64,000 nucleotides of DNA from Rhabdornis inornatus (lineage: Eukaryota > Chordata > Aves > Passeriformes > Rhabdornithidae), in assembly GCA_013397075.1 (NCBI GenBank), contig VWZS01004810.1, positions 944,561 through 1,008,560 on the forward strand. Direction: 5' to 3'. The notes beneath the pieces were generated by a model, which was given only the letters and a program-made list of their open reading frames with translations, was not told where the DNA came from and made no database searches. The position numbers and the translations under genes were made by a program. Below, piece after piece: positions 50,781 to 60,110 of the stretch (positions are counted from its first letter, which is position 1; each line of letters opens with the position of its first letter).

Positions 50781-51019
50781 CCCCGCCCCTTCTCTAATTA
50801 TGTACCAAACACTTCTTAGAATAAAACAGCCAAGCTGGGGCTCCGCCCTGCTTTCCTCTTCCCCATTCATCCTCTCCGGCCCGCTCCAAGCCCCTCCCCC
50901 GGTGGCAAGCCCTGCCTCTCGCTTCCCTCCTGGAGCTCTTTTCATTTTTATTTCTAACCCCCTCTCCATTCTCCCTGCTGCCTCTGCTCTTTCCCCCGAT
51001 GGCTACGAACTGAGCAGCA

Positions 51020-51090
51020 GAAGAGAGGGGGGGCACAGGAGGGGGGAAAAAAAAAGCAAGAAAAAGGAAAAGGAAGAAGGGGAGAAGCGG
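51020..51090 (+). repeat. Purine-rich tract in the candidate exon
   Basis: G-runs followed by A/G-rich sequence, almost free of pyrimidines. Two G6-7 runs within 20 bp could contribute to a G-quadruplex in DNA or RNA. Confidence 0.8.
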
Positions 51091-51117
51091 ATTTTTTTTT
51101 CCTTGCCTCTGCCCTTA

Positions 51118-51177
51118 ATGCCCGCGATCTGGATCAAGGAAGGGGATTTTCTGTCTGAGCATGAAAAGGACTGCTAG
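51118..51177 (+). CDS. Possible short upstream ORF (19 codons)
   Basis: Starts at an ATG in a TTAATGC context and ends at TAG. It overlaps the start of the 50-codon ORF at 51,161 in another frame. If translated it would more likely be regulatory than a functional peptide. No homology was recognised. Confidence 0.2.
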   Translation: MPAIWIKEGDFLSEHEKDC

Positions 51178-51313
51178 AGCCCCAGGATTTTCACGCCTGC
51201 AGTATCAGCCCCGCACCCAGTATGCGAGCTGGACAGAGAAGCTCTCCCACAAGTTCCTACCGAGCCGAATAAAACGCACGGGCGAGCCGATCTCCGCCAC
51301 AGAGGGACATTAG
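51161..51313 (+). CDS. Possible 50-codon upstream ORF in the first exon
   Basis: A complete frame of 50 codons plus TAG starts at GAGCATGA (A at -3, A at +4: adequate but not strong Kozak context) and stops six bases before the splice donor. The product begins MKRTARAPGFSRLQYQ and ends with a basic, then acidic, tail (KRTGEPISATEGH). It is rich in Arg and Lys, with no signal peptide, transmembrane segment or cysteine pattern. Containment in one exon and the lack of any ATG frame crossing the donor are what a uORF would show. Chance is a real alternative, because GC-rich sequence often contains open frames of this size. No function is proposed. Confidence 0.25.
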   Translation: MKRTARAPGFSRLQYQPRTQYASWTEKLSHKFLPSRIKRTGEPISATEGH

Positions 51314-51316
51314 CAT

Positions 51317-51325
51317 CAGGTAAGG
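51317..51325 (+). promoter_or_regulatory. Splice donor CAG|GTAAGG
   Basis: Matches the vertebrate 5' splice-site consensus at eight of nine positions, with GT at 51,320-51,321, inside a CpG island. This position makes it more credible than isolated donor-like strings elsewhere in the window. Confidence 0.6.
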
Positions 51326-54019
51326 CGAGCGCTGCGCTGCGGCTGCGGCGCTGCCCCTGCCCGGGGCCGGCTCCCCGTCCTGCCCGCGTTGTGTAACGCG
51401 GCCCCTGCGCCCCCCCTGCCTGCCTGCACCCCCGCCCTGGGCAGCGCCGAGTGGCCGGGGGGATGGATGGCCAAGTCCCGCAGCTCCCTTAGCCCTTCTC
51501 CGTGCGTGGTGCTGAGCCGAGATCCGCGCACTGGGAATGCGGGGAGCGCTGCTTTTCACTGGGGCAGCCCCCCCCGGAGGATGCTCGGCAATTGGGGTTC
51601 AGCCCCGGCTCGGCGGGGCTGGCGGTGGGGGTGGCAGGCAGCCAGGATCCATCTGTATTCCGGAGTATCGATGCATCCCGGAGCAGGGGGGGACCGTCCC
51701 CAAGGAGATGGTGTCATCTCCACTTAATCCACTGCTCCGCTTTCGCAAGTGACAAGCAAATCGCGGAGGAAAAGGAAAGTCTGTCGCCTCGAATCCCACA
51801 CTGGGCTGATTGCCTCTACTTCCAGCAGGGATGGGAAACCGCGGCAGAGCCGGGGGAGGGTAGGGATGGCGGGGAGCTGCACCCCACGGTGCTGGAGGTG
51901 GGTTTTCACCACATTCATTTCCCCGTTCGGTGCTGCTTGTGAGGCTGGTGTGGAGCATAACTTTGCCTTTTTCCAGTCCTTGGGGAATGGCGGGACGGAG
52001 GGCATCTCCGTGCCATTGCATCATCCCCGAGGTCCAACACAGCCCGGGTCTAAAGCCCCAGAGACGATCTGGGGAGAGGGGGGGGATTATAGGTGTGTGT
52101 TTTGGCTTCGGAGAGTTCCCCCGTGCTCGTACCTGAGAATGGGGAAGGGGAGGAGGTGTCACTTCTTGGATGCAGTCTCAGCTTCATGGAGGGAACCCGG
52201 CAGCAGATGAAATGCTGGCAGAACTGGTGTTTGAATTTAGCCGTGTGATTGACATCTGCACTAGGCAGGACAAGAAGGGTCCTTCATGCTTTACTCTGGC
52301 TGCTCATCTGGCTGCATAATAATAATTTGTTAATGGCAGTAAATCTGCTTTCCCAGGAGTTGTAGAGAAGTATTTGGGAGACAGTGAGAGGAGGTGGGAG
52401 CGAGTGAAGAGGAGATGTGGCTTTGGTGTAAGAAACATGAAAGGTTTTTGAAAAAAAAATTCCTTATAAAGGAAAAATATCGATCAACTCTGCTTGTGAG
52501 TAGCAGCCAGCCAGCCCTGGACTCTCTCCCTCCCACACACCCCAGACAAGCCACTCTGGTCTCCCCGGAGCATGCACACGCCAAGCACAGCCAGCACATG
52601 CTGTGGAACTCGCAGCCCACCCCATGCTCACACACAGCAGCTCGGGCTCGCTCTGCCGTGCGTGCAAACACCTCTCCAAGCTCTGCAGCCCCGCAGTTCC
52701 TGCACGCCCAGTCACACAGGTGGGATCCACACACACTGGAACGTGCAGAAATAGCTGCATTGATATTCTTACTATGTAAATCAAACCTTCAGAAGTTCAC
52801 ATGAGCACACGCATGCTGTCTTCTTTGCAGGGCTCGCAGTAGGTGGTTTGTGCCTCCAGTGTAGCTTTCTCCCTTGCAGTTGGCTCCAGGCATTGATTTG
52901 GGGTTTGTCTGACTCCAAAACCCCTTGCAACTCAGCAGAAAACCCTCTACATTTGGTGTGTCTACGTTTGTTTTATGGCTCTTTGCAGATTCCCAGGACT
53001 CGGGAATGATTTCAGTACTGGAAAGGCAGACGAGCAGCAGACAGGGAAGCAGGGAAATGGCTGGGGGAGCGGTGGCAATTCCATACTCATCATGCCTTCT
53101 CTGATCAGGAGCTGGAGTCTGGGAGTATGGGGAGAGCTCTACTGGAGTTACACAGCTTTTTAATGTGTGTGAGTGTGTGTGAGCAGAACCACACACACAT
53201 CTATGGCTAAAACACACAATGCAAAGATCTACTTTGGTCTTACCCTGGTTCAGAGAAAAAATCTCCCATCCTCAGGCAACAGATACTCCCTTTGCGTGTC
53301 CCTTTGATCAGAAATGACAGTGGGCACAGGGGAGATGATGTCACTGGTGTTAGAGGTGTTTAACATCCCCCTCCGACCTTCCTTCTCTTCCCCTCTCCAT
53401 AGGGCCTAGTGAGGAGACAAGCTTCCAAGAGCAGGAATATAATAAGGCTGACTAAAGTCTGTGTTAAAACTTTGGAGAGGAGGAACATATGGTGAATTGG
53501 CTTGTTTTAGGTAAAATGTGTCCCAAAAGCAAAGGCACGGAATGTGTCTCTGTTCCCTCCTAACCACCGCTGTTTACTACACTGGAAGTGTGTGTAAGGC
53601 GGATGCTAAACACTACGTGGGAATGGGTCTGCCAGCAGACAATAGTCATTGTTGTCTGTGTGGCAGAAATAGTTCTAAGCCAAATCCTCCCATCCTTGCT
53701 CAGGCAGGAGCCCCACCACCTTCTCCAGGTGCATTGCTCAGGAGAGCACAGCAGACTCCAGAACCAGGGATCCACACCCAGCCCCCTGCCCACCTCCAGG
53801 AATGGATGTGGATTTCTAGACTTTATCCACAGCTTGGTATTTACAGCTGATGCAGAGATGTTGAGAAAGCAGGAAAAAATTGATCGGGGGGAGGCCGGGA
53901 AAAATCACTGAAGAACATAAAGGAGGGTGAAGAGCCTCCAGAGCACAGCGAGTCACAGCGTTCGGAGGCGAGAAATCAGGGAGGGATCCTCCGGGAAGGA
54001 AACACAGTCCGTGCTCTAC
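51320..54019 (+). other. Probable start of intron 1, no further exon seen
   Basis: CpG density declines after about 51,750. A G9 run lies at 52,077-52,085 and TG-rich sequence at 53,164-53,182. 52,200-52,380 is AT-rich and repeat-free. No second exon with matching acceptor and donor could be supported. Confidence 0.45.
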
Positions 54020-54272
54020 TCAGCCCAGCTCAGCCCCACTCGGCCCTGTTAAGCCCCGCTCAGCCCTGCTCAGTCCCGCGCAGCTCTGTTCAGCGCCGCT
54101 CAGTCCCGCTCGGCCCCGTTAAGCCCCGCTCATCTTTTCTCAGCCTCGCTCAACCTCTCTCAGCCCCATTCAGCCCCGCGCAGCCCCGCGCATCCCCGCG
54201 CATCCCGCTCAGCCCTGCTCAGTCGCGCTCAGCCCCGTTAAGCCCCGCTCAGCCCCGTTAAGCCCCGCTCAG
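54020..54272. repeat. GC-rich GCTCAGCCCC-type minisatellite
   Basis: Degenerate 10-bp units (CAGCCCCGCT) with AAGCCCCGTT variants, later forming a 20-bp higher-order unit GTTAAGCCCCGCTCAGCCCC. Compositionally related to the array at 49.1-49.5 kb. Confidence 0.92.
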
Positions 54273-54512
54273 CGGCGCAGCGCCAGCGCGGCGGGCGGGC
54301 GGTGCCGCCGGGCCCCAGGAGGGGGCGCTGTGGCTCCACGCAGCGCCGGGCGCGGAGCGGGGCTCGCCCGCACCCCTGCCCGCATCAGCCCTGTGTGCAC
54401 CATCCCTGCCCGCATCATCTATCCTTGCCCACATCATCCCTGCCCGCACCATCCCTGCCCGCATCATCTATCCTTGCCCACATCATCCCTGTGTGCACCA
54501 TCCCTGCCCGCA
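54169..54512. repeat. First copy of a duplicated 344-bp block, ending at an N
   Basis: Aligns with 54,514-54,857 at a constant offset of 345. From about 54,204 onward I saw no differences, and toward the left end there are several substitutions. It ends in GTGCACCATCCCTGCCCGCA, and only the second copy continues into unique sequence. It has the same architecture as the 48,970/49,931 pair. Confidence 0.9.
54376..54512. repeat. CATCCCTGCCCGCAT-type minisatellite, first copy
   Basis: Imperfect units alternate CATCCCTGCCCG, CATCATCTATCCTTGCC and CATCATCCCTGTGTGCAC, giving a roughly 50-bp higher-order period. Frames through it encode Pro/His/Ser repeats and are not genes. Confidence 0.9.
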
Positions 54513-54513
54513 N
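54513..54513. other. Ambiguous base / assembly join
   Basis: Single N between the two copies of the 344-bp block. Confidence 0.9.
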
Positions 54514-54857
54514 CCCCGCCCCGTCCAGCCCCGCGCACCCCCGCGCGCCCCGCTCAGCCCTGCTCAGTCGCGCTCAGCCCCGTTAAGCCCCGCTCAGCCC
54601 CGTTAAGCCCCGCTCAGCGGCGCAGCGCCAGCGCGGCGGGCGGGCGGTGCCGCCGGGCCCCAGGAGGGGGCGCTGTGGCTCCACGCAGCGCCGGGCGCGG
54701 AGCGGGGCTCGCCCGCACCCCTGCCCGCATCAGCCCTGTGTGCACCATCCCTGCCCGCATCATCTATCCTTGCCCACATCATCCCTGCCCGCACCATCCC
54801 TGCCCGCATCATCTATCCTTGCCCACATCATCCCTGTGTGCACCATCCCTGCCCGCA
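54514..54857. repeat. Second copy of the duplicated 344-bp block
   Basis: Counterpart of 54,169-54,512. It continues uninterrupted into the CATCCCTGCC minisatellite. Confidence 0.9.
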
Positions 54858-55165
54858 TCATCTATCCTTGCCCACATCATCCCTGTGTGCCCCATCCCTG
54901 CCCGCATCATCTATCCTTGCCCGCATCATCCCTGCCTGTCTTCCTCGGCAGCATCCCCTTCCCACATCCCTGCTCTCAGCCCTGCCTTCATCCCTGCCCT
55001 CATCCCCTACCCGCATCTCTGCCCTCAGCCCTACCCGCATCCTGCCCTCATCCCTGCCTTCATCCCTGCCCGCATCTCTGCCCTTATCCCTGCCCTCATC
55101 CCTTGCCAGCATCCCTTCCCTCATCCCTGCCCTCATCCCTGCCCGCATCCCCGCCCCATCCCCAG
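54721..55165. repeat. CATCCCTGCC-type minisatellite, second copy and extension
   Basis: The higher-order array runs to about 54,940. A separate 11-12 bp array (CATCCCTGCCCT with CGCAT variants) follows at 54,951-55,165. Long frames here, up to 359 codons, are repeat artefacts, because all three frames avoid stops. Confidence 0.92.
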
Positions 55166-55340
55166 CCGGGGATCAGGCGGAGGGGCCGGGGGTGTGCACT
55201 CGATGCCGGTGGGGCTCTGCTCCCGGAGCCCAGGTGCGGCTGGACGGGTGCGGGCCGCCTCCTCCCGCTACGGAGCCGCGGGGCGAGCGCAGCCTGCGGG
55301 GAGCCGGCCCGCTGCGTGCAGGGATCGTTCACCCGGTGAT

Positions 55341-58300
55341 GAAATGCAGCTACTTCTGGGACAGAGCCCAGCAGCTTTTTCGTGCCAGCAAATACTACAG
55401 GGGAAGTGAAAAATCACTTCATGCATTGGAAGTGCAGAGATGAACTTAGTGAGGCAGAATATAAATTACCCAGACCGAGGGAGCTTGTGCCCAGTTGTTT
55501 GATTTACACCATCCTGCTTGCAAAAGTATCATGAGATTTTTAACAACCGTAAGGACCTTGGCCCATTTCCTTCCAGGCCACACTGAGCAGCTTTTCAGAA
55601 AGGGAAAATATCCACACACACAGAGATCTGGCCTCTAAACAGATCCATGGATGGGGTCCTGCAGTTCTCCCTCTTCCCTGGAAGATGGCTGCCAGAGCAG
55701 GATGCTAAGTTAAGGAATGGTGCTGAGCTGAGTCAGGGCAAACATCTCTTCCCAGGAATGTCTGGTACTCCAGAGTGCTCCAGATGCCAGGGAAGGTTTT
55801 CCCCTGCTTGCTGTGCCTTTGCATGGCCACATCCAGCTGATGTGCTGGGCCTGGAGCGTGTCTGGGCAGGGCAGCAGTGGGCTTGTGGATGAAATGTTAT
55901 CAAGGAGAGAGACCTGGGGAAGCAAACTGGGTATATCTCCTAGGTACTTCTGTCTGGAGATAGGATGGGCAGAGATGGACCACACAAATGAGTTGACATT
56001 CCCAGGGTTTGGAGTAGGCACAGGACAGCTGTTGCTGGCTTGATGAGCTAAGCTATGCAGTGCCAGGGAAGGAAAAGTCCTGACTAGTGGGAGGGAGGAA
56101 TAGGAGAAAGAGCAGAAATCAGAGGAGCAGCTGATTTAGACTCAGCTGAAGGCTATTGAAGGACTTAAGTTTATTTCAGGAATGCTGGATCACGTCCCAA
56201 GTGGAGGTGGCATAAACTGGGTGTATGAACATGCCATTTTGGAAGGAAAACAGGAGTCAGGCCCAGGATTCCCCTGAGCCTGGGCTGGGGAGTTTAATAC
56301 AACATTTACAGCCCCCTGCTTGGGGAGCTGTTTACCTGCAGCCTTGAGTCAAGACCTGCAAGCAGCTTTCAGGAGAAAGATGTTTATTTATTTTTGCTAT
56401 TTGTTCTTCTGAAATCATGTGTTCTACATCCATTTTACTGTTGTCTGCACGGCGCAGTTGGCAGAGCTCAGCTCTGCACAGAGCTGCTGCTGTGTCCGCT
56501 GCAGTGCTGGCTGAGTGGGACCCTCGGTGGCACCAGTGGTGGTGGCATGTTTCTGGGTGTTGACATAGCATTCCCCAGTGCTTGAACTCTCACATGTGTG
56601 ATTCCTGGCTCCTGTTCCAGAAAAACAACCAGTTGCACTGCTGATGGATCACCTCCTCCAGTGGCAATAGGAGTAACAGTAAGTCATAGAGGAGTGAATA
56701 ATCTAGAGAGGGTCACCTGCAGAGGAGGATGGAGTGAATTGACTTTGCCAAACACATGCTGCTATTCACTGATGGAAATGCTGGGCAGAGGTAGAAGCTG
56801 ACATGTCAGAAGCACCAGTACAGCCTTGCAGCCCTAGAACAATTCTGTGTGTTTGTTAGCAGTGGACACCATTTGGTGGAGTATTTCCATCACAGAGACA
56901 TCTTCCCTCCCAGAGAGTCATGAGTTAGAGCAAAGTCAGCTCAGAGCTGACATTCCAAGATTGCAAACCAAGCTATGAGAGGTTCTCACATATAAGAGAA
57001 GCTCCAGAAAACCAGCAAACCCCCAACGATTTGCTCCAGGACTTTTGGTTGGATATCAAAAGAGAAAGTCAGAATAGAGAGAGCTCTCATCTCCATCTGT
57101 TCTCCATACTCCCAGTTTCCAGTAGAGTAGCTCTGGATCCTGTAGTCTTCATGCCTGGGACCTGTCTCATTGCTATCCTGATAAGAAGTCCTTTACCCTG
57201 CTATTTAGAGGAGATACAACCTGAAGCCTTATGACAGGTCTTCTTACAGCCTGGACTTTTATATCTTTGCATGTTACAGCTGGAATATGTTGTACAGCGA
57301 GTTCCTGTGAAAAGCTCGCAGCCTCTTGCTGTAAATCATCACAGCCTGTCGAGGCCAGGGCTGTTAACTGGCTCTGTGGTGAGTGAGGATCTCTTTCTTA
57401 GGCTTTGATTTAGAGTGTGATTTAGAACCTGGCCTGTGCTCTGGACTCCACTGTGTCCATCATGGTTTTGGATGCAGTTTTGGCCAGAAGTCCTGAGTCG
57501 GCACAACCGATCCCATTTAGCCATTTCTTTACCCTGCCCTAGCTGTGTGTGTGGCTGTCAGATACATTGCTAACACTGGAGACCCCTGTGATGATTTATC
57601 CTTGCAGCTATGGATGCTGACTTGCTAAGCAGGATGGAAGACAGGGAGGGTGAGCTTTAAAATCATCTCCTGGTGCAGGCAGCACATTCCAAGTGAGGCT
57701 GCGGGACCAGGAAAATAAATAAAAGGAGTTTGTGGAAAAATTACACAGCAACTAAAACTAACCAGGGAAGAATGAACAGAAATGAGCTGTGACCCCAGGG
57801 AGGAGGCTGGGGGTTCAGAGCAGGCAGGAGGACCAGGATGAGCAGGTGTGAATCCTTAGCTGGACTTGTGGGATCAGTGGAACAGAGAGCAGCAAGGCAG
57901 GATGCGGGTGCTGGAGCAGCCGGGCTGTTCTTGGCGCGTGGCTGCTCTTCAGGCAGGTACAGATGGTGAGCGGGTGAGCAGAGCCCTCAGACATATGCTG
58001 GGGTACATATGTGGCTCTGGGTCCCTCCTGGCTCAGACCACCTCCCTGCCTGGAACAGGAATATTGTTCCAGCCATTTCCCACATTGCTCTGTGCTGAGT
58101 GAGGCTTGCAGTCAAAATCAAAGGTGTGTTTTGAGGGAGCAGTGAGAGCTTAGGAGGTACAAGCTGAGACTAAAAAATACCTAAGAAATACGGAGAAAGT
58201 CAAAGGGAAGAGCTAACAAAGACAGCACAGTGTTTGTGCTAAAATTGTGAACAGAGAGAAGAAAGCAGCAACAAGGATCCCTATAACGTAGCCTTAAGAC

Positions 58301-59774
58301 GAGCAGCTATTTCTAGAATTGCTTCTTGTCATGTTGTCCAAATTCGGAGCTGCTTCTGCAAAACAACTCCAGGCTTTGCTGTTTTATGCTGGAGAATGCT
58401 GATAATGTGTTTATCTGCCATTTCCACTCTCCTAAAAGAGAACAGTAAAGTATTTGAAAATGATGGACCGTGTTATAGGCCAGTGAATAGATAAATCTGG
58501 TCTACCAGGGAAAACAGACCAATTAGAATTTTCCCACAATATTTACCTAAAGTAATCAAAGAGCAGAAATTTGAGTTCTAGAAATATTTAGATAAAACCC
58601 TTTCTGTGCAATTAGAGATACACATGCATCAATCCTTTTATTTGCTTCTTGAGGGGAAGAGGTAAGGTGAAAAGACTGATTGGAGCTGGAAGTGTTGCTC
58701 AGGGAATTTGCTGGAGGATGAGGGATGAAGGAGGGATATGTTTTGCTGATGAAGCTGGATTGGGCCTTGTTAAGACTGGAAAAAAACCTGAGAAGTGTTC
58801 TAACCACAACAGTAGGACACTAAAGGGATCAGAAGGACATGGGTGAGTGCTGTCACTCCTGGGATAACCTTTCAGCAAAGTCAGTGGTTGTCTGAGGACT
58901 GTCATCTGCAGTCCCAGATGGAATATCCTCTGTGTGACTATTTCTTTATTGATTCCTTTCATGCTTTGTGTTTCCATAACATTCTGCAGTAATGGAGTAG
59001 GTTACAAGTCATCTATGGAAGTATTTTTTGGGGGGAGGGTTTAGATCTAGTACCACATAATTTCCTTGGGTGTCTCTCAGTTTTCTATGGGAAAGAGAAG
59101 GGTGAATTACCGTATCTCAATTCTCTCCCTCTTTGTGACTGAATAGATGTCAAAATCACTCCTCTTGTCTCAAAGGCCTTGCTGCTGCAGGATGTGTCAC
59201 TGAGTGCTCAGATATTGCTCAAAGTTTATCAAACACAGACTTTTTTCACACCTGGGCTCAATTGTCACTGACCCAGAGCAATCAGAACCACGAAGAGCCT
59301 GATCCTGCAATCGTAATCACACAGACAAATTTTTAATTACAACTCCATGGACATAATGAAACTGATTTCCAAGACCAAAGCCTAAGCAACAGCAAATCCA
59401 TACACGCTGAGCGCAGAGTGAATCATGTTTATGGTCCATCAGTGTTCAGCTTCTTTGTTCCAAAATGCTGGTCAGGAAGGCAGAAGAAATATTCCCTGGG
59501 ATATTATAAAGACTAACATATCATCAGAGGGAGAATCAATGGAGATTGATGGCAAATTAGATGGACACTTGAGACATTAAAAGGAAGGATGGAAAATAGA
59601 TGTGATGTTATAATTGAACCATATTAATACGTTTGAAATTGCTTTACAAATATTAACAAGTTAAATAAGGGAAGCCTGGAAATAATAGCTCATCTAGTCT
59701 GGGAAAGCTGTGAGTGAGGAGGGACATTCGGGTTCCAGTACAAAGGTATATGAAGGTTAAAATGAAAAGTGATC
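55341..59774. other. Unannotated stretch, no gene seen
   Basis: Moderate-GC unique sequence. Frames do not exceed 103 codons and none has a recognisable domain. A GAG|GTAAGG string at 58,660 is not supported by any exon. 59,300-59,700 is AT-rich, with possible ancient repeat words (GCTTTACAAATATTAACAAG). Confidence 0.55.
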
Positions 59775-60110
59775 AGAAGTATTTTAACTCTTTGATGATA
59801 GAAGAACAAGAGGACATATCAAAATTAAAGGGCACAACTTTTAAAGCAAATTAAAAGGAAATAGTCCTTTCTTCAGTGTATAGTCAAGGCACACAATTCC
59901 CTGCTGCAGGATGTCGCTGAGATGAAAGTCCGGATGGATTTGAAGTGTAAAAGGCTACATAACTTTGTAGCAATTAATAGCATTTGCAGCCCTGCAATCT
60001 GGGACAATGGTAATCAGGTCTCGGGCTTCAAAGAAAAGGATGACCATCTTCTGGGGTCAGGAAGGACATTTTCACTCTGCATAAAAAGAACATAATATGG
60101 TTGGCCAGGT
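59775..60110 (+). mobile_element. Ancient CR1/L3-like LINE relic
   Basis: AATTCCCTGCTGCAGGATGT followed by GAGATGAAAGTCCGGATGGA and, further on, GGGGTCAGGAAGGACATTTT follow the order of the 3' region of old amniote CR1/L3 elements (ACTCCCTGCCACAGGATGT ... GGTCAGGAAGGAATTTT). It is diverged, with indels, and older than the CR1 tails elsewhere. The edges are approximate. Confidence 0.6.

Larger units (their letters stand above)
50800..51319 (+). other. Candidate first exon (5' UTR or non-coding) of an unidentified gene
   Basis: The right edge is set by AGCATCAG|GTAAGG (exon end 51,319), a near-perfect vertebrate donor in the correct place of a CpG island. The left edge is a guess, just after the GC boxes at 50,771-50,790. 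Three short ATG frames in the part near the donor all close before it: 51,118-51,177, 51,161-51,313 and one starting at about 51,221. The only frame open to the donor after 51,178 has no ATG. The exon is therefore most likely untranslated, with the start codon in a later exon outside the recognised sequence, or it belongs to a long non-coding RNA. I could not identify the gene. A purine-rich tract (51,020-51,090) lies inside it. Confidence 0.55.
49000..51750 (+). promoter_or_regulatory. CpG island with probable promoter
   Basis: Dense CpG over about 2.7 kb (part duplicated by the assembly), in contrast to CpG-poor DNA on both sides. Around 50,771-50,790 there are GC-box-like CCCCGCCCCGCCCC strings and no clear TATA box, typical of a vertebrate CpG-island promoter with dispersed start sites. 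The first exon with a consensus donor lies directly downstream at about 50,800-51,319. The direction is inferred from that donor. A divergent minus-strand start is possible but unsupported. Confidence 0.8.
54170..55340. promoter_or_regulatory. Second CpG-dense segment (possible small CpG island)
   Basis: CpG-rich, particularly at 54,270-54,370 (and its duplicate) and at 55,150-55,330. The second part is non-repetitive (GGAGCCGCGGGGCGAGCGCA), so it is not wholly a minisatellite effect. There is no convincing exon or donor. It could be an internal promoter or enhancer, or a CpG-rich repeat cluster. Confidence 0.4.

Noticed and set aside
54330..55409. 359-codon open frame, the longest in the window
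   Set aside because: It runs through the CATCCCTGCC minisatellite and across the duplicated block and N. Other frames are equally open, and the predicted protein is Pro/His/Ser repeat.
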